A DNA stretch of 64,000 nt from Rubrivivax rivuli (lineage in GTDB: Bacteria; Pseudomonadota; Gammaproteobacteria; Burkholderiales; Burkholderiaceae_C). The notes below the pieces were generated by a model. That model did not search any database. It was not told the DNA's origin and saw only the letters and a program-made list of their open reading frames with translations. The position numbers were made by a program, and so were the translations under genes. Of this stretch, positions 26,040-37,218 are shown one piece after another; within the stretch, counting starts at the first letter, position 1; every line of letters begins with the position of its first letter. The stretch is taken from positions 620,001 to 684,000 of the forward strand of contig NZ_SACR01000003.1 in assembly GCF_004016505.1 (NCBI RefSeq). The letters are read 5' to 3'.

Positions 26040-27740
26040 TCACTCGGCGTCGTCGGCCGCCGCGTTGCGGCTGCGCGCTCGGCGCGTCAGCACGGTGGGG
26101 AAGCTCACTGGCAGCGTGGCCGGGAAATCGCGGCTGTAGTGCAGCCCACGGCTTTCGTGCCGGCGCAAGGCGCTCTGCACGATGAGTTCGGCGCACATCA
26201 CCAGGTTGCGCAGTTCCAGCAGGTCGCGGTTGACGCGGAAGTGCGCGTAGTACTCCAGCGTCTCGCTGCGCAGCAGCTTGATGCGGTGCAGCGCGCGCTC
26301 CAGGCGCTTGGTGGTGCGCACGATGCCGACGTAGTTCCACATCAGCAGGCGCAGCTCGTCCCAGTTGTGCGCGATGACGACCTGCTCGTCGGCGTCTTCC
26401 ACCTGGCTCTCGTCCCAGGCCGGCAGCGGGCCGGCTGCGGGCGCCGGGTCGGCCAGGATGCGCTCGGCACAGGTGCGCCCCAGCACCACGCATTCGAGCA
26501 ATGAATTGCTGGCCAGCCGGTTGGCGCCATGCAGGCCGGTGTAGGTGGTTTCGCCCACGGCGTACAGGCCCGGCAGGTCGGTGCGGCCGTCGAGGTCGGT
26601 GACGACGCCGCCGCAGGTGTAGTGCGCCGCCGGCACCACGGGAATGGGCTGCGTCACGATGTCGATGCCCAGCTTCAGGCAGCGCGCATGGATGGTGGGG
26701 AAGTGCTCGCGCAGGAAAGCCTCGCCCTTCTCGGCGACGATGGGCCGGGCGTCGAGCCAGACGTGGTCGAGGCCGTGCTTCTTCATCTCGAAGTCGATGG
26801 CGCGGGCGACGATGTCGCGTGGCGCCAGTTCCAGCCTGGCGTCGTGCGCGGCCATGAAGCGTGTGCCGCCGGGGTCGCCGGGGCCGGTGCTGGGCAGCGT
26901 GAGGTGGGCGCCCTCGCCGCGCAGCGCCTCGGTGATGAGCAGGCTGCGTTCCTGCGGGTGGTAGAGGCAGGTGGGGTGGAACTGGATGAATTCCATGTTG
27001 CCCACACGGCAGCCCGCGCGCCAGGCCATGGCGATGCCGTCGCCGGTGGCGGTGTCGGGGTTGCTGGTGTAGCGGTAGACCTTGCCCACGCCGCCGGTGG
27101 CGAGCACCACGGCGCGCGCGGCCAGGGTCTCGACGCGGCGGTGGTCCATGTCGAGTGCATAGACCCCGTAGCAGCGGGTCGGCTCGCTGCGCCGCAGGTG
27201 GCGCGAGGTGATCACGTCCACCGCCATCCAGCGTTCGCGCAGCGTGATGTTGGGGTGGGCGCGCGCGCGTTGCAGCAGCGTGTCGTGGATGGCCTTGCCC
27301 GTGGCATCGGCCGCGTGCGCGATGCGGCGCACCGCGTGCCCGCCTTCCCGCGTGAGGTGCAGGCCCAGCGGGCCGTCGGCGTCTTCCGAAAACGGCACAC
27401 CGGCCTCGACCAGCCAGCGCACCGCTGCGGCGCTGTTCTCGGCGATGAAGCGTGCGGTGTGCTCGTCGACGATGCCGGCGCCGGCGTCCTGCGTGTCGCG
27501 CACGTGGCTGGCGATGCTGTCGTCGCTGCCCAGCACCCCGACGATGCCGCCCTGCGCCCAGGCGGTGGCACTTTCGTCCAGCTCGCGCTTGGCCAGCACC
27601 ACCACGGGCATCTGCGCCGCCAGGTGCAGCGCCACGGCCAGCCCGCCCAGGCCCGCGCCCACCACCACCACCGGGGCCTGCGGCGAACCGGGGTCTGCCG
27701 TGGGGGGCGCTGCGGCGGTGGACATCGGGGTCATGGTCAT
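26040..27740 (-). CDS. nadB: L-aspartate oxidase
   Basis: NadB is a FAD enzyme that oxidises L-aspartate to iminoaspartate, the first step of NAD synthesis, and NadA uses the product. This protein has 566 residues. The FAD motif VVVVGAGLGGLAVALHLA begins near residue 24, and the succinate dehydrogenase/NadB family segments TGGVGKVYRYTSNPDTATGD, EFIQFHPTCLYH and GLHGANRLASNSLLECVVLG are present. It starts at an ATG at 27740; ATGs at 27728 and others near the N-terminus are also possible. It is separated from nadA by the ComFB/cyclase genes. Confidence 0.94.
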   Translation of the reverse strand: MTMTPMSTAAAPPTADPGSPQAPVVVVGAGLGGLAVALHLAAQMPVVVLAKRELDESATAWAQGGIVGVLGSDDSIASHVRDTQDAGAGIVDEHTARFIAENSAAAVRWLVEAGVPFSEDADGPLGLHLTREGGHAVRRIAHAADATGKAIHDTLLQRARAHPNITLRERWMAVDVITSRHLRRSEPTRCYGVYALDMDHRRVETLAARAVVLATGGVGKVYRYTSNPDTATGDGIAMAWRAGCRVGNMEFIQFHPTCLYHPQERSLLITEALRGEGAHLTLPSTGPGDPGGTRFMAAHDARLELAPRDIVARAIDFEMKKHGLDHVWLDARPIVAEKGEAFLREHFPTIHARCLKLGIDIVTQPIPVVPAAHYTCGGVVTDLDGRTDLPGLYAVGETTYTGLHGANRLASNSLLECVVLGRTCAERILADPAPAAGPLPAWDESQVEDADEQVVIAHNWDELRLLMWNYVGIVRTTKRLERALHRIKLLRSETLEYYAHFRVNRDLLELRNLVMCAELIVQSALRRHESRGLHYSRDFPATLPVSFPTVLTRRARSRNAAADDAE

Positions 27741-27841
27741 CGGGGAGCCTGTGGCAAACGCACGTCAGCGGGGCGCCAATTCTATGGATCTGCCCCCTTT
27801 CTGACGATGCAGCACTGCAATGGGGCACCTATGATGATTCG

Positions 27842-29128
27842 ATGAACTCCCACCGCGACGATCCGGCCTGGCAAGACCCCACCCGTGGCTCCGCTGCGGC
27901 AGACCGAGACGAGCTGCTCGATCCGCGAACGCAGATCGTCACCGACCGCGAGGCCTACCTTGGGCAAGGTCGGCACGACGTCGGCCGTCGCATCAGCGAC
28001 GATCAGGTCGAGCTGTTCATCACCGCCGACGTGCCGGGCTCGCTGCAACGCGAATTCGTGCAGCACACGCCCGAGTTCATTGCCCTGCACGACCTGGGCA
28101 CCAGCGCCGGCATGCGGCTGCTCACCAGCCTGGCCGGTGCCGCGGGCACGCGCGTGCAGCGGCTGTCCATCCGCCGCCAGGGCCACGGCGTCGCGCTGGC
28201 GGTGCTGCAGTTCGTGGAGATGCCGCTGGCCGATGGCAGCAGCGTGCGTGTGTACAGCACCGACCTCAATGCCGACGCGCCGACGCGCGCGCAGGTCACC
28301 CGTGTGCTGCTGGGCTACAGCCGCCTGGGCGTGCTGCTGGTGGGTGAGGTGCCGCCGCATGCCCTGGCCGGCCAGTTGGGCCCGCTGCACGAACAACTGG
28401 TGCGCGGCCCCTGGCCCAACCGCGAACTGCTGATGGTGCCGCTGGGCGGCGGCACGGCCCTGGCTGCGCACGCCGCGCAGCTGGCCGCCGGCAGCACCGT
28501 GGCGGTGCAGGTCACGCCGCACGCCGACAAGCCGCGCCAGGCCTGGGCCTACATCGGCGGCGCCTGGAACCGCCAGCACGGCAGCGCCGGCACGCAGCGC
28601 ACGCTGTCCACCGACATGACGCAGCCCGGCCGCCACGGCAGCGCCGGGCCGGGGCACCCGCCCAACAGTGAAGCGCCCACGCAACCCATGGGCCTGCAAC
28701 CCCTGCAGAGCACACGCGCCGCTGGCGGGCTGCCGACGATGGCCCCGCCGACACCCATGCCGCGCGTGGGCGGCCCTAACGGCTGGCAGGCCTATGCCGA
28801 GCGCTGCCTGCTGATCAAGGGCGCGGTGGCCAGCTGCGTGTTCGACCTGCACAACTCGCAGGCGCTGGCGTCCGCGGGCGGCCCGCCGTCCGCCGAGCGC
28901 CTGGCCCAGCAGGGTGCGGTGCTGCTGGGCCAGATGAACGACGCCTCTCGGGCCTTGGGGCTGGGCCCGGCTCGCGCCGAGGCCAGCGTCAGCACCGGCA
29001 GCCACCACCTGATCCTGCGGCCGGTACCTGGCCACCCGGGCGTGGCGCTGCACCTGGTGGTGCAGGCCAGCACCGGCAACCTCACGCTGGCGCGCATGCA
29101 GCTCGAACGCATCGAGCCGCCGCAGTAA
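27842..29128 (+). CDS. Protein of unknown function with possible roadblock/LC7 C-terminal domain
   Basis: This 428-residue protein is not recognised overall. The N-terminal 60 residues are polar (DELLDPRTQIVTDREAYLGQ), and residues about 60-245 look like an alpha/beta domain (VELFITADVPGSLQREFVQH). A Gly/Pro/Thr-rich linker of about 70 residues follows. The last 105 residues (CLLIKGAVASCVFDLHNSQA, then HHLILRPVPGHPGVALHLV) resemble a roadblock/LC7 fold, which in bacteria occurs with small GTPases or as dimer modules; this is only a fold-level guess. Convergent with the outer-membrane gene (3-base gap). Confidence 0.65.
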   Translation: MNSHRDDPAWQDPTRGSAAADRDELLDPRTQIVTDREAYLGQGRHDVGRRISDDQVELFITADVPGSLQREFVQHTPEFIALHDLGTSAGMRLLTSLAGAAGTRVQRLSIRRQGHGVALAVLQFVEMPLADGSSVRVYSTDLNADAPTRAQVTRVLLGYSRLGVLLVGEVPPHALAGQLGPLHEQLVRGPWPNRELLMVPLGGGTALAAHAAQLAAGSTVAVQVTPHADKPRQAWAYIGGAWNRQHGSAGTQRTLSTDMTQPGRHGSAGPGHPPNSEAPTQPMGLQPLQSTRAAGGLPTMAPPTPMPRVGGPNGWQAYAERCLLIKGAVASCVFDLHNSQALASAGGPPSAERLAQQGAVLLGQMNDASRALGLGPARAEASVSTGSHHLILRPVPGHPGVALHLVVQASTGNLTLARMQLERIEPPQ

Positions 29129-29131
29129 AGC

Positions 29132-29791
29132 TCAGAAGCTGTAGCCCAGCCCGATGCTGAGCTGCGGGATCGCGCGGATCTTGCCCACGCCGTCGCGCAG
29201 CTCCACCAGTTCCTTGTTGATGTTGGCCTGGATGTCGGGCTGCGCCGCCAGCTGGCCACGCGCCACGGCCGTGACGGTGGCGCGGCCGATCGCCGCACCG
29301 ATGTCGGCCGAGAAACGGAAACCCGAGCCCGTCTGGTGGCCCCAGCCGATGCCGAGGTAGGGCGCGGTCTTCGGGAACTTCACCTGCACGTTCAGGCCGT
29401 CGGCCGCGGTGGTGGTGTAGGTGCGGTCGCCGATGGTCAGCGTGCCGCCCGCGCCGCTGGCGTCCAGCGCGATCTTGTAGGCGTTGAAGGCCGCGCCGCC
29501 CGTCAGGCGGAAGCTGCCGCTGAACGGGAACCAGTCGGCCAGCAGGGCCGCGCGCTGCAGCTTGTAGTTGCCGGTGTAGCGGATGCCGCTTTCGGTTTCC
29601 GTCACGTCGCGCGAGCCCAGCGTGAACACATCGGCGCGCAAGGTGAAGCTGGGGCTGACGGGTTGGGCCAGGCCCAGCCCCACGCCGGGCAAGCCCAGCC
29701 CGAGGTAAAGCTCGGTGGCCTGGGCACTGCCGAAGGCAACCAGGCCGAGGGCTGCCACGGCTGTGGAGGTGCGGAGGGAGCGGAGGTTCAT
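29132..29791 (-). CDS. Outer-membrane beta-barrel protein
   Basis: This 219-residue protein has a clear signal peptide (STAVAALGLVAFGSAQA-TE, cleavage near residue 26) and ends in the aromatic residue F (LSIGLGYSF), as required by the BAM complex. The alternating pattern YLGLGLPGVGLGLA and FRLTGGAAFNAYKI, TAPYLGIGWGHQ suggests an eight-stranded barrel of the OmpA/OmpW size. The ligand or role is unknown. It is downstream of clpB (165-base gap) on the same strand, and has its own ribosome-binding region. Confidence 0.8.
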   Translation of the reverse strand: MNLRSLRTSTAVAALGLVAFGSAQATELYLGLGLPGVGLGLAQPVSPSFTLRADVFTLGSRDVTETESGIRYTGNYKLQRAALLADWFPFSGSFRLTGGAAFNAYKIALDASGAGGTLTIGDRTYTTTAADGLNVQVKFPKTAPYLGIGWGHQTGSGFRFSADIGAAIGRATVTAVARGQLAAQPDIQANINKELVELRDGVGKIRAIPQLSIGLGYSF

Positions 29792-29911
29792 GGGCAGGGT
29801 CCTGGGGCTGTTGTTGGAGGGACGTGTCTCTCGAAAGACGCCCGCGAGCGTGCACGATACAGGGCCACCCGCGCGTCCCCCGCCTTAACGACCTGTAACC
29901 CTGCCGCTTGA

Positions 29912-29937
29912 GGCCGGGCACGGCGAAGCGCCCGGCC
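29912..29937 (-). terminator. Probable terminator hairpin after clpB
   Basis: GGCCGGGC (29912-29919) pairs with GCCCGGCC (29930-29937) across a 10-base loop, and an outer CTTGAG/CTCAAG pair (29907-29912 and 29945-29950) extends it. It begins about 20 bases past the clpB stop codon. No T run follows, so it could be a stabilising hairpin instead. Confidence 0.45.
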
Positions 29938-29956
29938 CCGCCGTCTCAAGTGCCCA

Positions 29957-32545
<2,589 letters not shown>

Positions 32546-32569
32546 GGGATGGTCCTCCGGGATGCCTCC

Positions 32570-32600
32570 CACGTGGATGCCAGGCGCGGCATTTCAAGCC
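32570..32600 (-). promoter_or_regulatory. Possible sigma-32 (heat-shock) promoter of clpB
   Basis: On the minus strand, a perfect CTTGAAA (32598-32592) matches the -35 of heat-shock promoters. About 13 bases further a GGCATCC stretch (about 32584-32570) could serve as a degenerate -10 (consensus CCCCATNT). The element lies about 50 bases before the clpB start and overlaps an inverted repeat CCAGGC/GCCTGG. The -35 is strong and the -10 is weak. Confidence 0.45.
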
Positions 32601-32689
32601 TGGCGCGGCCCCGGGCCTTGATGCAGCGCAAGCTGCCCTGCGGCCTGGGGGCTGCGCAGCCGCGGGCCGGCCGCGCAGAATCCGGCCTC

Positions 32690-33247
32690 ATGGGCATTCA
32701 TCAGATCCAGCTGCGCTACGAGGCCACGGCCGACCGGCTGCTGCTGCAGGTGCGCAGCACGCAGGCCGAGATCTATGCCGCCTGGCTGACGCGGCGGCTG
32801 GTGTCGCGGCTGCTGCCGCCCTTCCGGCAGGCCGTCACGGCCAGCAGCCTGCAGACTGTCGCGCCCCACGCGCTGCCCGTGCCCGAAGCGCGGCAGATGC
32901 TGGAGCAGGCCGCGCTGCAACGCCCGCTGCCGGGCACGCAGTTCAACCAACTCTTCCAGGTCGACGAACAGTGCCGCCACCCGCTGGGCTCCGAGCCACT
33001 GCTGGCCGATGCTGGCGAGCTGCGCCGCGGCCCGGGCGACGAACTGCACCTGGTGCTGCAGGAAACAAGGGGCCGGCAGATCGACCTGGGTCTGACGCCC
33101 GAGCTGGCCACCGCGCTGTTGCGCCTGATGGACGGCGCACTCGCGGCGGCCGACTGGGCCTTGGCGGCAGATGCGACCTCAGCCGCGCCCGTGGCCGACG
33201 AGCCGACATCGCCCGGGCTCGCGCCGGCCGGCCGCCCGCTCAACTGA
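32690..33247 (+). CDS. Small protein of unknown function
   Basis: This 185-residue protein is not recognised. The first 75 residues (QIQLRYEATADRLLLQVRST, AEIYAAWLTRRLVSRLLPPF) look like a beta-strand pair followed by a basic helix, and the middle has a LPGTQFNQLFQVDEQ segment. A Pro/Ala-rich tail ends the protein. There is no signal peptide. It is divergent from clpB with a 144-base gap and convergent with the flavin reductase gene. Confidence 0.6.
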   Translation: MGIHQIQLRYEATADRLLLQVRSTQAEIYAAWLTRRLVSRLLPPFRQAVTASSLQTVAPHALPVPEARQMLEQAALQRPLPGTQFNQLFQVDEQCRHPLGSEPLLADAGELRRGPGDELHLVLQETRGRQIDLGLTPELATALLRLMDGALAAADWALAADATSAAPVADEPTSPGLAPAGRPLN

Positions 33248-33250
33248 GGC

Positions 33251-33727
33251 TCAGATCACCTCGCCGAGCTGGTGGTAGTGGCCGGAGCGGTAGAGCAGCG
33301 GCGCGTGCGCGTGCTCGGTGAAGTGCAGCACGCGGCCGATGTAGAGGCGGTGGTCGCCAGCGTCCTGGCGTGAGACGGTTTCGCACTCGAAGACCGCCAC
33401 AGCGTCGTTCAACACCGGCGCGCCGTGACCGCCGAGCACCCACTCGCCCTCGCCGAAGCGGTGCTCGTGGCTGCTGGCGAAGCGGCGCGAGAGGCCGATC
33501 TGGGCCTCGCCCAGCACGTTCACCGCGAAGCGTGGGTTGTGCTCGAAGGCCGCCAGGCTGGGGCTTTCCAGCCGCAGCGACCACAGCACCAGCGGCGGCT
33601 CGAGCGAGAGCGAACTGAAGGAGCTGACCGTGAGGCCGGCCCACTGCCCCCCCTCGCCCACCGTGCTGACGATGGTGACCCCGGTGGTGAAGCGGCCCAG
33701 GGCGGTGCGCAAGCGGCGCTTGTCCAT
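33251..33727 (-). CDS. Flavin reductase-like domain protein
   Basis: This 158-residue protein has the FMN-binding flavin-reductase fold: ALGRFTTGVTIVSTVGEGGQ, GLTVSSFSSLSLEPPLVLWS and NPRFAVNVLGEAQ are the typical motifs. Members supply reduced FMN or FAD to a partner monooxygenase. No such partner is adjacent. The start ATG shares one base with the moaE stop codon (TGATG), so it is cotranscribed with the molybdopterin genes, which may reflect only operon crowding. Confidence 0.88.
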   Translation of the reverse strand: MDKRRLRTALGRFTTGVTIVSTVGEGGQWAGLTVSSFSSLSLEPPLVLWSLRLESPSLAAFEHNPRFAVNVLGEAQIGLSRRFASSHEHRFGEGEWVLGGHGAPVLNDAVAVFECETVSRQDAGDHRLYIGRVLHFTEHAHAPLLYRSGHYHQLGEVI

Positions 33728-34275
33728 CAGGCGCCCGCCGTTGCTGGCAGGGCCGGTGCCGCCGCGGCCGCGTTGTCGGCAGTGATGCCCCAGCGCGCCA
33801 GCGCCGCGTCGTCGGCCACGCGGGCATCGACCCAGCGTGCGCCTTCGGCCGTGGTTTCCTTCTTCCAGAACGGGGCCTGGGTCTTCAGGTAGTCCATCAG
33901 GAACTCGCAGGCCTGGAAGGCCTGGCCGCGGTGCGCCGAGCTCACCGCCACCAGCACGATCTGGTCGCCCGGCTGCAGCGGGCCCACGCGGTGCACCACG
34001 CGCGCGGCACGGATGTCGAAGCGAGCCAGGGCCGCGTCGATCATGGCCTCGATGCTCTTCTCGGTCATGCCGGGGTAGTGTTCGAGCTCCATCGCGCTGA
34101 CCTCGCCGGCGCCACCGCCGTTGCGGTCGCGCACGGTGCCGATGAAGCTGGCCACGGCGCCCACGGCGGGGTCGCCGGCGCGCAGCGCGGCCACCTCGGC
34201 GCCGAGGTCGAAGTCGTGGGTCTGGATGCTGACGCGGGAGAGCGTGTCGTTGGGCATGGGGCGATGCTGCCTCAT
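33727..34275 (-). CDS. moaE: Molybdopterin synthase catalytic subunit
   Basis: MoaE forms a heterotetramer with MoaD and inserts two sulfurs into precursor Z to make molybdopterin. It contains GAVASFIGTVRD, LEHYPGMTEKSIE, RVVHRVGPLQPGD, VAVSSAHRGQAF and the catalytic lysine in FWKKE. Two starts are possible: 34275, which overlaps the moaD stop (ATGA, as elsewhere in this run) and gives 182 residues, and 34257, with 176 residues and a GAGG 12 bases upstream. The C-terminal Ala-rich tail (about 15 residues) is an extension. Confidence 0.92.
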   Translation of the reverse strand: MRQHRPMPNDTLSRVSIQTHDFDLGAEVAALRAGDPAVGAVASFIGTVRDRNGGGAGEVSAMELEHYPGMTEKSIEAMIDAALARFDIRAARVVHRVGPLQPGDQIVLVAVSSAHRGQAFQACEFLMDYLKTQAPFWKKETTAEGARWVDARVADDAALARWGITADNAAAAAPALPATAGA

Positions 34276-34523
34276 CCGCCCGTCACGGGCGGAAAGAAGG
34301 CCACTTCGGCCCCCTCGGGCACCGGGGTGCTGTCGTCGGCCATGGCCTGGTTGATGGCGCCGCGCAAGGCCCGCCCGCGTGCCAGCACCTCGGCGTGGCG
34401 CGAGCTGCTGGCGATGAGCCGATCGCGCAGCGCGCCCAGCGTGGTGCCGGCGGGCAAGTCCACCGTTTCCTGCGGGCCCAGGGCCTCGCGCAAGGCCGCG
34501 AAGTAACGCACCTGCACTTTCAT
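34272..34523 (-). CDS. moaD: Molybdopterin synthase sulfur carrier subunit
   Basis: This 83-residue ubiquitin-like protein carries a thiocarboxylate on its C-terminal Gly-Gly (PPVTGG) for molybdopterin synthesis. The N-terminus MKVQVRYFAALREALG and the C-terminal FFPPVTGG are diagnostic. Its ATG shares one base with the moeA stop, and its stop overlaps a possible moaE start. It is too short to stand out by length alone but both neighbours are Moco genes. Confidence 0.94.
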   Translation of the reverse strand: MKVQVRYFAALREALGPQETVDLPAGTTLGALRDRLIASSSRHAEVLARGRALRGAINQAMADDSTPVPEGAEVAFFPPVTGG

Positions 34524-35797
34524 CAGCGGTTCACCAGTTCTGCAAGCGGCAGGAAGCGCACGGTACCGCCGCGCACGATGGGCTGGCCGCCCGGGTTGTC
34601 GATCAGGCCGTCGGCCCAAACGGCCGAGGTCAGCACGCCGCTGCTCTGGTTGCCGAAGAGCTCCAGGCCGCCAGCGGCATTCAGGCGTGCGCGCAGGAAC
34701 TCGCGGCGCTTGTCGGGGCGCGGCCAGTCGAAGTCGGCGCGCAGCGGCAGGCCGGCGGGCAGCGCCGGGTCCATGCCCTGCATGGCCCGCAGCGCCGTCG
34801 TCACCATCAGCAGGTAGGTGACGAAGGACGAGACGGGGTTGCCGGGCAGGCCGATGAACAGCGCTGAACTGCCGTCTGGGCGCCGAATGCGACCCAGCGC
34901 CAGGGGCTTGCCGGGCTTCATCGCGATCTGCCAGTTCTCCAGGCTGCCTTCGGCCTCGGCAGCGGGCTTGAGGTGGTCTTCCTCGCCCACCGAGACGCCA
35001 CCGCTGGTGATGATGAGGTCGCTGCCCTGTGCAGCCTCGCGCAACGCGGCGCGCGTGGCCGCCAGCGTGTCGCCGACGATGCCGAGGTCCTGCACCTCGC
35101 AGCCGCCGGCCTGCAGCAAGCCACGCAGCGTGAACCGGTTGCTGTTGTAGATGGCGCCGGGGCGCAGCGGCTCGCCGGGCATCTGCAACTCGTCCCCCGT
35201 GGAGAACACCGCCACGCGCGGCCGGCGCAGCACCTGCAGCGTGCCGGCGCCGACACTGGCCGCCAGGCCCAGGGCCTGCGGGGTGAGGCGCTGGCCGCGC
35301 TGCAGCACCACGGCGCCGAGTTGAACGTCTTCGCCGCGGCGACGGATCCACTGGCCGGGGGCGGGCACGGTGCTCACGCGCACCTCACCCCAGCCTTGGC
35401 CGTCAGCAGACGGCAGCGCTTCGCACTGCTCCTGCATCACCACCGCATCGGCCCCGGGCGGCACCTGGCCGCCGGTGAAGATGCGCGCGGCCGTGCCCGG
35501 CTGCAGCGGCTGGCCCACCTGCCCAGCCGGGATGCGCTGCGCCACGCGCAGCACGGCGCCGGCGGCCGGCACGTCGGCCGTGCGCAGCGCGTAGCCGTCC
35601 ATCGAGGTGTTGTCCTCGAGCGGCACGTGCAGGCCCGAGCGCACGTCTTCGGCCAGCACGCGGCCCAGGGCGTCGAAGGTGGAGACGGCCTCCACCGCCT
35701 GCAGCCGGTGCTCGCTGGCGGCCGCCACCAGGCGGGCCAGCGCTTCGTCCAGGCTCAGCAGCGGGCGGGGCTGACGGGGCGCGGCGGGCGCATTCAT
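34523..35797 (-). CDS. moeA: Molybdopterin molybdenumtransferase
   Basis: MoeA inserts molybdate into adenylylated molybdopterin. This 424-residue protein has the MoeA domain order: an N-terminal domain (LSLDEALARLV, PLEDNTSMDGYALR), the domain with ARIFTGGQVPPGADAVV, the MoCF_biosynth domain (VAVFSTGDEL, SNRFTL, IITSGGVSVGEEDHLK, FIGLPGNPVSSFVTY), and the C-terminal beta domain. It overlaps thrC upstream (ATGA) and moaD downstream (TGATG). Threonine genes are directly ahead in the same transcript. Confidence 0.95.
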   Translation of the reverse strand: MNAPAAPRQPRPLLSLDEALARLVAAASEHRLQAVEAVSTFDALGRVLAEDVRSGLHVPLEDNTSMDGYALRTADVPAAGAVLRVAQRIPAGQVGQPLQPGTAARIFTGGQVPPGADAVVMQEQCEALPSADGQGWGEVRVSTVPAPGQWIRRRGEDVQLGAVVLQRGQRLTPQALGLAASVGAGTLQVLRRPRVAVFSTGDELQMPGEPLRPGAIYNSNRFTLRGLLQAGGCEVQDLGIVGDTLAATRAALREAAQGSDLIITSGGVSVGEEDHLKPAAEAEGSLENWQIAMKPGKPLALGRIRRPDGSSALFIGLPGNPVSSFVTYLLMVTTALRAMQGMDPALPAGLPLRADFDWPRPDKRREFLRARLNAAGGLELFGNQSSGVLTSAVWADGLIDNPGGQPIVRGGTVRFLPLAELVNR

Positions 35798-37218
35798 GCG
35801 AGGGTGTCGGCGGTGCAGTGGGTTTCGATGAGCTGCTTCACGGCCACGGCATCGGGCGCCATCACGACGAAGCGCTTGGGCAGCGCCTCGATGCCAAGCA
35901 AAGCGGACGGCGGTTCGGGCTTCACGCCCGTGGCCTCGACGATGGTGGCGGCGAACTTCGCCGGCAGCGCCGTTTCCAGCACCAGCATCGGTACGCCGGA
36001 CTCACGGTATTCAGCCGCCACCTTCAGGCCGTCGGCCGTGTGGGTGTCGACCAGCGTGCCCGTGGCCTGCCAGGTGCTGCGGATGGTGGCCAGGCGGTCG
36101 GCGTGCGTGCTGCGGCCGCTGACGAAGCCGTAGCCGGCGATGCGCGCGAACTCCTCGCGCGTGAGCGTGAAGCCGCCCTCCTTCTGCAGCGCGGTGCCGA
36201 AGAGCTGCTGCACCCGTGCGCCATCGCGGCCGAGCAGGTCGAACACGAAACGTTCGAAGTTGCTGGCCTTGCTGATGTCCATGCTCGGGCTGCTGGTCTC
36301 GTGCGTCTCGGCCGTGCCGCGCGGGCGGTAGGCGCCGGTACGGAAGAACTCGTCGAGCACGTCGTTCTCGTTGGTGGCCACCACCAGCTTGGCAATCGGC
36401 AGGCCCATCATGCGCGCCACGTGGCCGGCGCAGACGTTGCCGAAGTTGCCGCTGGGCACAGCGAAGCTCACGCGCTCGGCGTTGCTCTTCGTCGCCTGGA
36501 AGTACCCCGCGAAGTAGTACACCACCTGCGCCAGCAAACGCGCCCAGTTGATGCTGTTGACGGTGCCGATGCGGTAGCGCCGCTTGAAGGCGAGGTCGTT
36601 GCTGACGGCCTTGACGATGTCCTGGCAGTCGTCGAACACGCCCTCCACCGCAATGTTGTGGATGTTCTCGTCCTGCAGGCTGAACATCTGCGCCTGCTGG
36701 AAGGGGCTCATGCGGCCGTGCGGGCTGAGCATGAAGACGCGCACGCCGCGCTTGCCGCGCATGGCGTACTCGGCCGCGCTGCCGGTGTCGCCGCTGGTCG
36801 CGCCCAGGATGTTCAGCTGCTCACCGCGGCGGCCGAGTTCGTACTCGAACAGGTGGCCGAGCAGTTGCATGGCCATGTCCTTGAAGGCCAGCGTGGGGCC
36901 GTTGGACAGGGCTTGCAGGCACAGGCCTTCTTCCAGCGGCTTCAGGGGCGTGATCTGCGGCGTGCCGAACACCGCCTCGGTGTAGGTGGCCTGGCACAGG
37001 CGCCGCAGGTCGGCAGCCGGGATGTCGTCGATGTAGAGCGACAGGATCTCGAACGCCAGCTCGGCGTACGGCAGGCCGCGCCAGCGCGAAAGCAGGGCCG
37101 CATCCACCTGCGGGTAGTGCGTGGGCAGGTAGAGACCGCCATCGGGCGCCAGGCCTTCGAGCAGGATGTCGGAAAAGCCGCGGAGCGTGCTGTCACCGCG
37201 CGTGCTGAGGTACTTCAA
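35794..37218 (-). CDS. thrC: Threonine synthase
   Basis: ThrC makes threonine from O-phosphohomoserine using PLP. This 474-residue protein starts LKYLSTRG (read as Met) and has the N-terminal GGLYLPTHYPQV segment, the PLP lysine in NGPTLAFKDMAMQLL, and ATSGDTGSAA, VPSGNFGNVCAG for phosphate and PLP binding. The start is a TTG at 37218, overlapping the hom stop as TTGA, with the ribosome-binding site AGAGGAAC at 37222-37229. The conserved KYLSTRG sequence directly after the TTG supports this choice. Confidence 0.95.
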   Translation of the reverse strand: MKYLSTRGDSTLRGFSDILLEGLAPDGGLYLPTHYPQVDAALLSRWRGLPYAELAFEILSLYIDDIPAADLRRLCQATYTEAVFGTPQITPLKPLEEGLCLQALSNGPTLAFKDMAMQLLGHLFEYELGRRGEQLNILGATSGDTGSAAEYAMRGKRGVRVFMLSPHGRMSPFQQAQMFSLQDENIHNIAVEGVFDDCQDIVKAVSNDLAFKRRYRIGTVNSINWARLLAQVVYYFAGYFQATKSNAERVSFAVPSGNFGNVCAGHVARMMGLPIAKLVVATNENDVLDEFFRTGAYRPRGTAETHETSSPSMDISKASNFERFVFDLLGRDGARVQQLFGTALQKEGGFTLTREEFARIAGYGFVSGRSTHADRLATIRSTWQATGTLVDTHTADGLKVAAEYRESGVPMLVLETALPAKFAATIVEATGVKPEPPSALLGIEALPKRFVVMAPDAVAVKQLIETHCTADTLA

